NCBI RefSeq assembly: GCF_001273755.1
Contig: NZ_LGYA01000001.1
Coordinates: forward strand, 3,838,149 to 3,902,148
Source of the DNA: Peribacillus butanolivorans
Lineage (GTDB): Bacteria; Bacillota; Bacilli; Bacillales; DSM-1321
DNA length: 64,000 nucleotides
Direction of reading: 5' to 3'
The notes beneath the pieces were generated by a model, which worked only from the letters and a program-made list of their open reading frames with translations, searched no databases and was not told where the DNA came from. Both the position numbers and the translations under genes were made by a program. Position 1 is the first letter of the stretch; each line of letters opens with the position of its first letter. Shown one piece after another: positions 55,620 to 63,652 of this stretch.

Positions 55620-55746
55620 ATATTATATATCTCAGCTTTTTAACTATCAGATTGGAATACAAAAAAAAATAAAAAGGTTTTAAATGCTTGAATTACGGTA
55701 GCGTAAATAAGGAGAAAATGAATGGGGATATAAAAACTTGAAATGT

Positions 55747-55777
55747 AAAACCCCCCATGCCGCGTGGCAGGGGGGCA
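55747..55777 (-). terminator. dat-pepV terminator
   Basis: GC-rich stem GCCCCCCTGCC/GGCATGGGGGG followed by TTTTA on the minus strand. Confidence 0.88.
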
Positions 55778-55781
55778 CTTA

Positions 55782-56642
55782 TTAATTCTCTTTAACGGCA
55801 CCGCATTGTCTCTCAATTTCTTCAGAAAACAGTTTTTGCAGACTTTTGGTAATCGGTCCTGGTTCTCCATTAGCAATCGATTCTCCATCGATGTTAATAA
55901 TCGGTGTCACTTCTACACTTGTACTCGTGTAGAGGACCTCATCAGCTGCCATCATTTCCTCGACTGTGAAGGCTTCTTCGACATAGGGAATATCATTATC
56001 GGCACATAGTTTTAACATCACCTGACGAGTAATCCCATTCAGAATCAAGTTGGTGGCCGGATGCGTTTTCAATGTCCCCTTCACCACGATAGCAACGTTC
56101 GATGAACTTCCTTCCGTTACCGTCCCATCACGATGCTGAATTGCTTCGTCACAGCTAGCTTCCACTGCTTGTTGCTTAGCCAATATGTTACCTAGTAGAT
56201 TCAAGCTTTTAATATTACAGCGCAACCAGCGGATGTCGTCAGTCGTCACGGCCTTGACCCCAGGCTTCACTTTTCCTGTATAGGGCATTTCTTTCGTATA
56301 GGCGACAAAGACCGGCTCCACCTCATTAATTGGAAAAGCGTGAGTGCGCGAGCACGCTCCCCTCGTCAATTGCATGTAGACAATCCCGTTCCGCAGTTTA
56401 TCTTCAGCGATTAGTTCTTTAACTCGGGCTTCGATTTCCGCTACAGTAAAAGGGACCTTCAGCTGAATCATTTTTGCACTGTCCATTAGACGGTTTACAT
56501 GCATATTACTCGCAAATACTTCGCCGTTATAAACTCGAATGACTTCATATATCCCGTCACCAAATTGATAACCTCGGTCCTCAATATCAACCTTTACGTC
56601 CGATCTTGTTTTAAGTTCGCCGTTATAAATGATTTTTCCCAT
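55782..56642 (-). CDS. dat: D-amino acid aminotransferase
   Basis: The 286-residue fold-type IV PLP enzyme begins MGKIIYNGELKTRSD and has DRGYQFGDGIYEVIRVYNGE, the PLP lysine in RCNIKSLNLLGN near residue 146, and EGSSSNVAIV near 180. It interconverts D-Ala or D-Glu with their keto acids and so supplies D-amino acids for the cell wall. The 25-bp gap after pepV suggests one operon, with peptide-derived amino acids as a common theme. Confidence 0.94.
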   Translation of the reverse strand: MGKIIYNGELKTRSDVKVDIEDRGYQFGDGIYEVIRVYNGEVFASNMHVNRLMDSAKMIQLKVPFTVAEIEARVKELIAEDKLRNGIVYMQLTRGACSRTHAFPINEVEPVFVAYTKEMPYTGKVKPGVKAVTTDDIRWLRCNIKSLNLLGNILAKQQAVEASCDEAIQHRDGTVTEGSSSNVAIVVKGTLKTHPATNLILNGITRQVMLKLCADNDIPYVEEAFTVEEMMAADEVLYTSTSVEVTPIINIDGESIANGEPGPITKSLQKLFSEEIERQCGAVKEN

Positions 56643-56667
56643 GTCTTTCTTTCTCCCTCTCAGCCTC

Positions 56668-58080
56668 TTATTTAGCTAATTCATGAATGGCACGTGCATA
56701 AATTGCCGTTGCCTTAAGCATATCTTCAATAACAATATATTCATCCTTTTGATGCGCAATATCTTCACTGCCTGGGAATAGAGGCCCGAAAGCGACCCCT
56801 TCCTTCAATGAACGGGCATATGTGCCACCGCCAATTGAAAGGAGCTCTGCTTTATCACCGGTCTCTGCTTCATACACTTGCTGCAGCGTCTTAATCAGGA
56901 AACTTTCGCTGTTCACATAGTGAGGCGTTGAATGAGAATTGGACTTCACACGCAAATTATATGCTGCAAGTCTTTCTTCTAATGCCGCTTTTTGCTGTTC
57001 CCACTCAAATGTTACCGGGTAGCGCATACTGAAGCCAATGGAACTGTCACCCTGTTTGGAATAGTTGAATACTCCTGCATTAACCGTCAATTCACCTGTT
57101 TGCTCATCTGTGTAAGCCACACCTAAATTATTTCCACGGGAATCTTCAAACAAATAATTCTTAATGAAAGTAAAGTAGGATTTCGCATGCGGATCAAGTG
57201 TTAGGTCTGCTAAAAATACGGCTAGATGCATACCTGCATTGACTCCATTTTTCGGCTCCATTGCATGAGCTGAAACGCCGTTAAGTTCTAGAAGCACTTG
57301 ATTTTTTTGTGGAACGGCTTGTCCCTTCAACGAATATTTTTGAAGATAATTTTGATAGTTTGTCACAACTTCAGCGGGATTTACAGCTTCCACTGTGGCC
57401 TTTGCGAAATCTGGTACCATATTCGTTCTTCGGCCTGATGAAAATTCAATAACATTTACTTCGGAGTTCGTTCCATTGCCTGCATCGGCTGGATGTATAA
57501 CTGAGAAATCCCAGATTCCCTTTTCCGCACTGATGATTGGGAAGTCAGCATCTGGCGCAAAGCCCATCGATGGCATTTCTTCCACTTCAAAATAACGGCC
57601 AACACAGCGCCAGTTTGATTCCTCATCCGTTCCGATAATCATCCGCACACGTTTGTTCAAAGGCTTACCAATCTCCCTGACAAGCTTCATCGCATGATAG
57701 GCAGCCATCGTCGGCCCTTTATCATCGATTGCCCCACGAGCATAAATACGACCATTACGGATTTCAGCACCAAACGGATCCGAACTCCAGCCATCTCCTT
57801 CAGGAACAACGTCGACATGACATAAAATACCGATCAACTCCTCGCCTTCACCCATTTCAATATGGCCGGCGACATTATCGACATTCTTCACAGTAAAACC
57901 GTCTTTTTCGGCTAACTGAAGCATGTAATCAAGCGCTTCCTTTACCCCTTTACCAAAAGGAGCCTCTTCTGTCGGATGTTCTTCATCCAGTACGCTTTTT
58001 ATTTTTAATAAATTTTGCGTATCCAGTAGTATGTCCATTTTCCGTTTCTCAACTTCTTCACGCCAATTCATTTCACTCAA
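56668..58080 (-). CDS. pepV: Dipeptidase PepV (M20A family)
   Basis: The 470-residue enzyme contains LCHVDVVPEGDGW and GAIDDKGPTMAAYH (metal His and bridging Asp, catalytic Asp), GTDEESNWRC (catalytic Glu pair), PDADFP, and the dimerisation/lid domain before the C-terminal GGGTYARS. It hydrolyses dipeptides, including carnosine-like ones, with two zinc ions. The TTG start at 58080 is inferred from GAGGAG 11 bases upstream; the alternative ATG three codons later is too distant. Corresponds to B. subtilis YtjP. Confidence 0.94.
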   Translation of the reverse strand: MSEMNWREEVEKRKMDILLDTQNLLKIKSVLDEEHPTEEAPFGKGVKEALDYMLQLAEKDGFTVKNVDNVAGHIEMGEGEELIGILCHVDVVPEGDGWSSDPFGAEIRNGRIYARGAIDDKGPTMAAYHAMKLVREIGKPLNKRVRMIIGTDEESNWRCVGRYFEVEEMPSMGFAPDADFPIISAEKGIWDFSVIHPADAGNGTNSEVNVIEFSSGRRTNMVPDFAKATVEAVNPAEVVTNYQNYLQKYSLKGQAVPQKNQVLLELNGVSAHAMEPKNGVNAGMHLAVFLADLTLDPHAKSYFTFIKNYLFEDSRGNNLGVAYTDEQTGELTVNAGVFNYSKQGDSSIGFSMRYPVTFEWEQQKAALEERLAAYNLRVKSNSHSTPHYVNSESFLIKTLQQVYEAETGDKAELLSIGGGTYARSLKEGVAFGPLFPGSEDIAHQKDEYIVIEDMLKATAIYARAIHELAK

Positions 58081-58218
58081 AATACGACAACTCCTCTTTT
58101 ATATATATTTTTTTATTTTATCACTTTTATTATATGATTCGCCAAGCGTTGATACCTTTTTTAAGTATTCCCGTTTTATCACTAACGTCAACCTACTGTC
58201 AAAATGACCGTTGCAACT

Positions 58219-58251
58219 AAAAAACACCCTCTCTCAATTATAAGAGGGTGC
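58219..58251 (-). terminator. Terminator of the MATE gene
   Basis: Stem CACCCTCT/AGAGGGTG with a 10-base loop and six U on the minus strand. Confidence 0.85.
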
Positions 58252-59574
58252 CTTCACTAAACTCTCTTCGTCCATTAAAATCATTATTTTTCTGTTTAAC
58301 CTCGGGATGTATAACGCTAAAAATAAGGAACGACCTAAACTGAATACAAGAAAGGCAAGCCATAATCCATGATTGCCATGTTGTGGGACGGCCAAAAACT
58401 GGACAAACAGAAAGGCCAGCAGCGCAAGAAGCATGGAGTTCCGTACAGGAACAGCTTCAGTAGCACCCGTAAACACTCCATAGAAAATGAGTCCGATAAA
58501 GGCTGTGAATGGGAATATGACTACCCAAAGTCCGTATACATGGGTCAGTTCAATGACTCCTGGGATATTCGTGAAGAGCAGAATAATTTTATCGCTAAAT
58601 AACCAGTATAATACAGCAAGTATGAGAGAGGCATACAGGCCCCATTGCGCTGAAAGAGCTAGCGTTTTTTTATAAAGGTGTACATCTCTCGAACCAATGG
58701 CTTTCCCAATCAGAAGACTCGATGCATTTGCAAAACCATCAAAGCAATATGCCATCAGATAGTGAATTTGAATGAGTACAGCATTGGCTGCCAAAGTCTC
58801 TGTCCCAAAAGTGGCTCCTTTGGCCGTGAAAAGATTAAAAACCGTAATCAAACAAATTGTCCTGATAAATAAATCCCTGTTCACCACCATCATTTTTTTC
58901 AAGGAAGTATAATCGAATCCCGCTCGTAAAGAAAAGGTTTCAGGTATGGAAACTACCTTCCTAATCACCAACAAACCAACGAAGAAAGCTGCAATCTCTG
59001 AAATCAATGAAGCCGTAGCGACTCCTGATACAGACCAGGAAAACCTATTTACAAAAAGCAAGCACAGGACAATATTGATCAGGTTCATGAAAACTTGAAT
59101 GAACAGAGACGTTTTTATGCGAGATTTTCCAATTAACCAGCCTAGAATGACATAGTTCATTAATGCAAAAGGCGCACCCCAGATCCGAATACTGAAATAG
59201 TCAGATGCAAAGGCAGCAACATCCGACTCCGGCGTGATTGCAGCTAAGGAAACATTTAAAATGGGCTTCTGAATTACGATAAAAAGAAGACCGATAATTG
59301 CCGCTATCATAAAAGGACGAATCAAGGCCATCAGGCTTTGTGTCTCATCCCTAGCCCCCTCTGCTTGTGCAGCGAAGGCAGATGTACTAACTCGCAGAAA
59401 ACCAAAAAGCCAATACATCGTATTAAAAATAATGGTTCCAACAGCTACCCCGCCGATATAAGCAGGATCACTCAACTTTCCAACCACAGCCGTATCAACC
59501 GCCCCAAGCAAAGGCGTACTCATTGTCGAAATCGTAAGAGGAATGGCCAAGGATAGATACATTCTGTGATTCAT
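58234..59574 (-). CDS. MATE-family (DinF-like) efflux transporter
   Basis: The 446-residue protein has about twelve transmembrane helices in two related halves. The N-terminus LAIPLTISTMSTPLLGAVDTAVVGKL is typical of the DinF branch of the MATE family. It probably exports an organic cation or toxic metabolite using Na+ or H+ gradients. GGAGGT is nine bases before ATG 59574. The substrate is not predictable. No regulator is adjacent. Confidence 0.9.
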   Translation of the reverse strand: MNHRMYLSLAIPLTISTMSTPLLGAVDTAVVGKLSDPAYIGGVAVGTIIFNTMYWLFGFLRVSTSAFAAQAEGARDETQSLMALIRPFMIAAIIGLLFIVIQKPILNVSLAAITPESDVAAFASDYFSIRIWGAPFALMNYVILGWLIGKSRIKTSLFIQVFMNLINIVLCLLFVNRFSWSVSGVATASLISEIAAFFVGLLVIRKVVSIPETFSLRAGFDYTSLKKMMVVNRDLFIRTICLITVFNLFTAKGATFGTETLAANAVLIQIHYLMAYCFDGFANASSLLIGKAIGSRDVHLYKKTLALSAQWGLYASLILAVLYWLFSDKIILLFTNIPGVIELTHVYGLWVVIFPFTAFIGLIFYGVFTGATEAVPVRNSMLLALLAFLFVQFLAVPQHGNHGLWLAFLVFSLGRSLFLALYIPRLNRKIMILMDEESLVKAPSYN

Positions 59575-59880
59575 TAATAGATTACCTCCTTTTTACATAA
59601 AAGACTTCTCAAACGCCTGAAAAACAAGAAATGGAATGAAGTTATAAAATTTTGTATTGAAAGTACAAAAAGTTTGCAGTATTCGAATTTAATCACTAGA
59701 ATTGAACATATGGTGCTCATCAACAAAAGTTGCTAGGAAATATATAGTGCTTTTCTCAAACGAGGACCATGATAACGTGCGAAAGGATCTACAAGGTTGC
59801 TGGTGAGTATTATCAAATGAACGGTTAAGCTAATTTTGTATATTGACAATTTACGGAATCGAAATTTGAATATTAAAAGG
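59575..59880. other. Intergenic region upstream of the MATE gene
   Basis: About 300 bp, AT-rich, with no supported gene; presumably it carries the MATE promoter, which I could not define. Confidence 0.4.
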
Positions 59881-59895
59881 TTGACAACGCTTTCA
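59881..59895 (+). promoter_or_regulatory. cre box in the region upstream of the SDR gene
   Basis: TGACAACGCTTTCA at 59882-59895 matches every defined position of TGWNANCGNTNWCA. It overlaps a consensus -35 TTGACA at 59881-59886; the matching -10 17 bp on (TGTATG) is poor. It lies about 240 bp before the SDR start codon. The interval 59896-60133 has no other gene. Confidence 0.65.
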
Positions 59896-60133
59896 ACTAT
59901 ACCTGTATGTTTTGTTTTTTGAACCAGGGAGTGGGAAGTCTATTTAAATATATCAACTTTCCCAGATTTACAACATCTTTTTTCCCAGCAAGAAAAAGGC
60001 AATGTGTAAACGGAAAAATAAAATGCTTGACGGATTCATAAAGGAGTTATAGTATTGCTCGTTGATCATACAACTTTTGCACTATGCGTGGTCATATTGT
60101 CCAGCTTTTAAAAATCTATTAGGAGTGATTATG

Positions 60134-60868
60134 ATGGGAAGATTAACTAATAAAGTGGCACTTATTACTGGAGGAGCATCCGGTATGGGTAGAGAAATGG
60201 TAGACCTATTCACAAAAGAAGGAGCTCAAGTTATTGCTGCTGACATCAATGAAAAAGCTGTTGCAAAAGTAAACGAGCTAGATAATGTCTATGGTACACT
60301 TCTTGATGTATCTTCTGACGAAAGCTGGAAAAAAATGATGGATACTGTTATTGAGAAATTTGGTAGAGTTGACATCCTAGTCAACAATGCTGGAATCTCA
60401 ACAGAAAAACAAATTAATGATACAACATTGGCTGATTGGCAACTAATGTTAAGTGTTAACGGATTTGGACCTTTCCTTGGTATGAAACATGTTGTTCCTT
60501 ACATGGTTGAGGAAGGAAAAGGCGCTGTTGTAAATATTTCTTCCTTTACAGCTCAAATCGGTATGGGTTTAAACGCTTATTCAGCTTCTAAAGGTGCTGT
60601 TCGTGCTATTTCTAAGGCTGCTGCAACACAATATGGCCGCATGGGCGTCCGTGTTAATGCCATATTCCCTGGTATTATCGAAACACCAATGACACAAAAA
60701 TTAGAAGAGTCAAAAGAACTTGTGAACCAAATGGTTAAAGCGACTCCATTACAACGTTTAGGTCAACCAGCTGATATTGCAAATGCAGTGCTTTACCTAG
60801 CATCTGATGAAGCTTCATACGTTACTGGTGCTGAGCTAGTTATCGACGGCGGATATTCTGCTCAATAA
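60134..60868 (+). CDS. SDR-family oxidoreductase (FabG/glucose dehydrogenase-like)
   Basis: The 244-residue classical SDR starts MGRLTNKVALITGGASGMGRE. The cofactor loop is followed by an acidic residue (AADINE), which suggests NAD(H). It has NNAGIS and the catalytic Ser-Tyr-Lys in ISSFTAQIGMGLNAYSASKGA. The C-terminal ELVIDGGYSAQ is the normal end. AGGAG is eight bases before ATG 60134; an adjacent ATG at 60131 is also possible. A monocistronic gene with a cre box in its upstream region, so likely a carbon-catabolic dehydrogenase. Substrate unknown. Confidence 0.88.
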   Translation: MGRLTNKVALITGGASGMGREMVDLFTKEGAQVIAADINEKAVAKVNELDNVYGTLLDVSSDESWKKMMDTVIEKFGRVDILVNNAGISTEKQINDTTLADWQLMLSVNGFGPFLGMKHVVPYMVEEGKGAVVNISSFTAQIGMGLNAYSASKGAVRAISKAAATQYGRMGVRVNAIFPGIIETPMTQKLEESKELVNQMVKATPLQRLGQPADIANAVLYLASDEASYVTGAELVIDGGYSAQ

Positions 60869-60886
60869 AGAAAGTTAACAATAGAC

Positions 60887-60923
60887 AACCCCGTTTCTGA
60901 AATTCAAAAACGGGGTTTTTTTG
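60887..60923 (+). terminator. Terminator of the SDR gene
   Basis: Stem AACCCCGTTT/AAACGGGGTT followed by seven T. Confidence 0.88.
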
Positions 60924-60979
60924 TTTCATTATTTTAAAACTCGGGCCCACTTAAGGAAGTCAGTTCTCCCCCAAATAAT

Positions 60980-61465
60980 TTAAGTTAAGACACCAATAAA
61001 ATAGCCAAAAGCTGTAAATACCAAACACCAACTGAAAGCTCCTGCACCTGCGAAAATAATATATTTTCGTTTCCCCATCCCGTTCATCCCAGAAAAATAA
61101 CTGGCGAAGTGGCGAACACCTGGGATGAAATATGCAATAATAATGGTCCACGGACCGTATTTATTGAACCATTTATCCAGCTTTTCCAGCCTTGCCGGAG
61201 TCATCTTAATCCACTTGCCGTGCTTTCTCAAAAAAGGCTTGCCTACCTTTTTACCAATAAAGTAACTGACCAGCATTCCAGAAATCGACCCAAGAAAACT
61301 GACAAGGAATGCCCCTTGGACATTTAAAACAGCAATGGACGACAAATAGCCGACAAAAGTCATCATAAACTCATCAGGTACCGGCAAACCAATTATTCCG
61401 AGGGCCAGCAGTCCATATATCGCAAAATAACCATAGTTTGATATTAAATCTTTTACCATGTCCAT
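60980..61465 (-). CDS. DedA-family membrane protein (short, YbfM-like)
   Basis: The 161-residue protein has four or five hydrophobic segments and the DedA motifs FxGxxxG-like SFLGSISGMLVSYFIGKK and RFIPG-like IIAYFIPGVRHFASYFSG. DedA proteins act in phospholipid (polyprenyl- or glycerophospholipid) flipping. Most are about 200 residues; the short form with an abrupt end after GYFIGVLT resembles B. subtilis YbfM, so I read it as complete rather than truncated. Confidence 0.88.
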   Translation of the reverse strand: MDMVKDLISNYGYFAIYGLLALGIIGLPVPDEFMMTFVGYLSSIAVLNVQGAFLVSFLGSISGMLVSYFIGKKVGKPFLRKHGKWIKMTPARLEKLDKWFNKYGPWTIIIAYFIPGVRHFASYFSGMNGMGKRKYIIFAGAGAFSWCLVFTAFGYFIGVLT

Positions 61466-61688
61466 CTCTAGTACTCCATCTCAGACACCCTTTTAATAAA
61501 GTAATCCAATTTCTGATACGGGCCTGGTTAACGTGATTACTTCTTTATAATAGGATAACCTAATTTAACCCATATAAGTTGGTTTTAATGAAAAAAGAAA
61601 AAAAAAGAGAATACACAAACTCCAAATTGGTTTATTAAGGAAGATTTAAATTACAATGATAGAAACTGAATGTAGAAAGGTGATAAAT

Positions 61689-62369
61689 ATGCTGATTAAA
61701 AAAGTGAGTCTGTTTGCGAGTGACATTGCTGAAATGAAGAAATTTTATGTCAAATTGCTAAATGCCAAATTGCTAGACGAGAGTCATCATGGTTTTACTA
61801 TAAAAGTAGGGGCAAGCGAATTGGCTTTTACAGAAACAAAAAACGGAAGTAAATCCTTTTATCATTTTGCCTTCAATATCCCGTCCAATCAATTTCAAGA
61901 AGCGAAGCAATGGATCAAAGCACGGACTTCTTTAAATACGGAAGATGGCGATGATGAGGTTTACTTCAGCCACCTCAATGCACACTCGCTATATTTCACC
62001 GATCCGACCGGCAATATTGTAGAGTTTATTGCCAGGCATTCAATTGCACCAGAAAGTGAAGTGCCTTTCTCAATGGATTCTTTATTAAACATTGGTGAGA
62101 TTAATTTAACAACTACCAAAATCGATGCGATCGGTCAGCAACTAATCGACTTTGGTATTTCCCCCCGGGATAACGGCACTTTGAATCCTAATGGCATTTC
62201 TTTCATGGGCAGCAATGGTGTGTTCATTTTATTAAGCAAACCGGGACGGCGCTGGTTCTTTTCAGACCGGGCTGCAGAGATTTACCCATTAACAATCGAA
62301 GTAGATCCTGGGAAAACGATTCATCAAGATGAAAATGGGAACATTCGGTTCATCTCTTCACCGATATAA
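61689..62369 (+). CDS. VOC-superfamily (glyoxalase/dioxygenase-fold) protein
   Basis: The 226-residue protein is built of two VOC-type halves. The first begins LIKKVSLFASDIAEMKKFY and ends with LYFTDPTGNIVEFIAR, where Glu is a typical metal ligand. The second half begins INLTTTKIDAIGQQLIDF and is more divergent. It may be a ring-cleaving dioxygenase-like or resistance protein; no substrate can be named. ATG 61689 follows AAAGGTG. Confidence 0.82.
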   Translation: MLIKKVSLFASDIAEMKKFYVKLLNAKLLDESHHGFTIKVGASELAFTETKNGSKSFYHFAFNIPSNQFQEAKQWIKARTSLNTEDGDDEVYFSHLNAHSLYFTDPTGNIVEFIARHSIAPESEVPFSMDSLLNIGEINLTTTKIDAIGQQLIDFGISPRDNGTLNPNGISFMGSNGVFILLSKPGRRWFFSDRAAEIYPLTIEVDPGKTIHQDENGNIRFISSPI

Positions 62370-62383
62370 GTTTTTCCAACAAT

Positions 62384-62418
62384 AAAGCGGACTCGACAAT
62401 CGAGTCCGCTTCCTTTTA
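62384..62418. terminator. Bidirectional terminator between the VOC gene and sip
   Basis: Perfect 11-bp stem AAGCGGACTCG/CGAGTCCGCTT, loop ACAAT. Confidence 0.88.
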
Positions 62419-62964
62419 TTTCACAATTTTTATTTCCTTGATCGGCCAATACACTAGATTCGCTTTGCCGACAATTTCGTCGACGGAAATCGTGCCGATT
62501 TCACGGCTATCCAAACTATTTTGGCGATTGTCCCCCATAAGGAACAACTGATCATCTGGCACTGTCATGCTGCCGGTTATATCCTCGAGCTTGAAAGAAT
62601 CGGTCAGCGGCACGCCTGCCATCTGATTCTTATATTTGTCTAGGTAGGGTTCTTCATATGCTTTTCCATTAATATAAAGCGTATCATCTTTATATTCTAT
62701 ATGGTCACCTGGCAGACCGATAACCCGTTTTATATAATCTTTATCTACCGTTGCATGAAAAACAACAATATCAAACCTGTCAATACTATCGATGTTTGTT
62801 CCAAACTTATTAAGTACAATTCGTTCGTGGTCTTGTAGAGTTGGCATCATTGACTCACCATCTACGACAATAGGTGCAAAAATATATGTTCGAATTAGAA
62901 AGGCCAGAATGACTGCAATCCCGATCGCTTTTATCCATGAAAAAACTTCTTTTCTTTTTTCCAA
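62416..62964 (-). CDS. sipS: Type I signal peptidase
   Basis: About 182 residues with one N-terminal membrane helix (WIKAIGIAVILAFLIRTYIF) and the catalytic Ser in VDGESMMPTL and Lys in DKDYIKRVIGLPGD. MGDNRQNSLDSR forms box E. It cleaves signal peptides on the outer membrane face. I choose TTG 62964: GAGAGGG is six bases upstream, whereas the ATG at 62994 has no ribosome site and lies at or before the transcription start predicted from the -10 at 62998-63003. The subtype (SipS, T or other) is not certain. Confidence 0.88.
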   Translation of the reverse strand: MEKRKEVFSWIKAIGIAVILAFLIRTYIFAPIVVDGESMMPTLQDHERIVLNKFGTNIDSIDRFDIVVFHATVDKDYIKRVIGLPGDHIEYKDDTLYINGKAYEEPYLDKYKNQMAGVPLTDSFKLEDITGSMTVPDDQLFLMGDNRQNSLDSREIGTISVDEIVGKANLVYWPIKEIKIVK

Positions 62965-62997
62965 ACGAAGTCCCTCTCTCTGTTTTTTATTCATGTC

Positions 62998-63006
62998 ATT
63001 ATATCA
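62998..63006 (-). promoter_or_regulatory. Extended -10 promoter of the signal peptidase gene
   Basis: Minus strand TGATATAAT with the -10 TATAAT at 62998-63003 and an upstream TG; the -35 is poor. Start near 62991. Confidence 0.6.
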
Positions 63007-63058
63007 TAATCCATTCATAATCACGTCATACAAATACCCACATTTTTCACTTTATCCA

Positions 63059-63442
63059 TCACTTCCATTTTTCATACTGAACTTCGATGCTTCCCCACTC
63101 GATTTCCCGACGTTGCATTTGTGTCGGGCAAATACCATTATATGTACGTACTTTCTCATTAATTTCTTCAATTCGTTTGGTTAATTCTGATTCAGATGAA
63201 TTCATTTTTTTTAATCGAACCACGTCAGATAGCTCTCCCCGGATTTCTTTTTGCCATTTAATCCAAAGCGGAAGGAAACCGGCGTCTTTGGCCTTCGTTA
63301 AGAAATTATCATACATATTTCCCGATAATGCCGACTTCGGAAGCGGTTTTCCAAAGCCAGGATTATTCTTCAGACCGCCGTCCTTTTCATAGTCCCGAAA
63401 TATCTGATCCATCCAATTTACATGACCCTCTTCTTTGCCCAT
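63059..63442 (-). CDS. DUF1992 (DnaJ-homologue C28-type) protein
   Basis: The 127-residue basic and acidic helical protein has the conserved DUF1992 stretch MDQIFRDYEKDGGLKNNPGFGKPLP near its start (about residues 11-35, given here in part), in which an aspartate and the GxGKPL turn are typical. The family is found in bacteria and in eukaryotic DNAJC28. Function is unknown and no J domain is present. GGGGAG precedes the ATG. Confidence 0.87.
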   Translation of the reverse strand: MGKEEGHVNWMDQIFRDYEKDGGLKNNPGFGKPLPKSALSGNMYDNFLTKAKDAGFLPLWIKWQKEIRGELSDVVRLKKMNSSESELTKRIEEINEKVRTYNGICPTQMQRREIEWGSIEVQYEKWK

Positions 63443-63611
63443 TACACTATCTCCCCCCAGACAACTTCGATATTACATCTATTTACAATTATAACATTTA
63501 AATCAATATTTTCTCATATACACCAACCAAGAACTTCATTTATTAAGCTCTTTCTACTATTATAATTACATTGTTCTGCCGAAAACATTCCAGCATGCAT
63601 CCGCATTCAAG

Positions 63612-63649
63612 CAAAAAGGGATTCCAATATTCCGGAATCCCCTTTTTTC
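63612..63649. terminator. Terminator after the Ig-like repeat protein gene
   Basis: Stem AAAAAGGGATTCC/GGAATCCCCTTTT with T-runs both ways. Confidence 0.85.
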
Positions 63650-63652
63650 TAT

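Noticed and set aside
55609..55647. TAGTTAA...TTAACTA inverted repeat (23-bp spacer) as the BirA operator
   Set aside because: The spacing is too long for BirA; the overlapping pair GTGTTAACT/GGTTTACAA fits far better.
60980..61465. DedA gene as a truncated pseudogene
   Set aside because: Short DedA proteins of about 157 residues exist (YbfM type) and no continuation is found in another frame.
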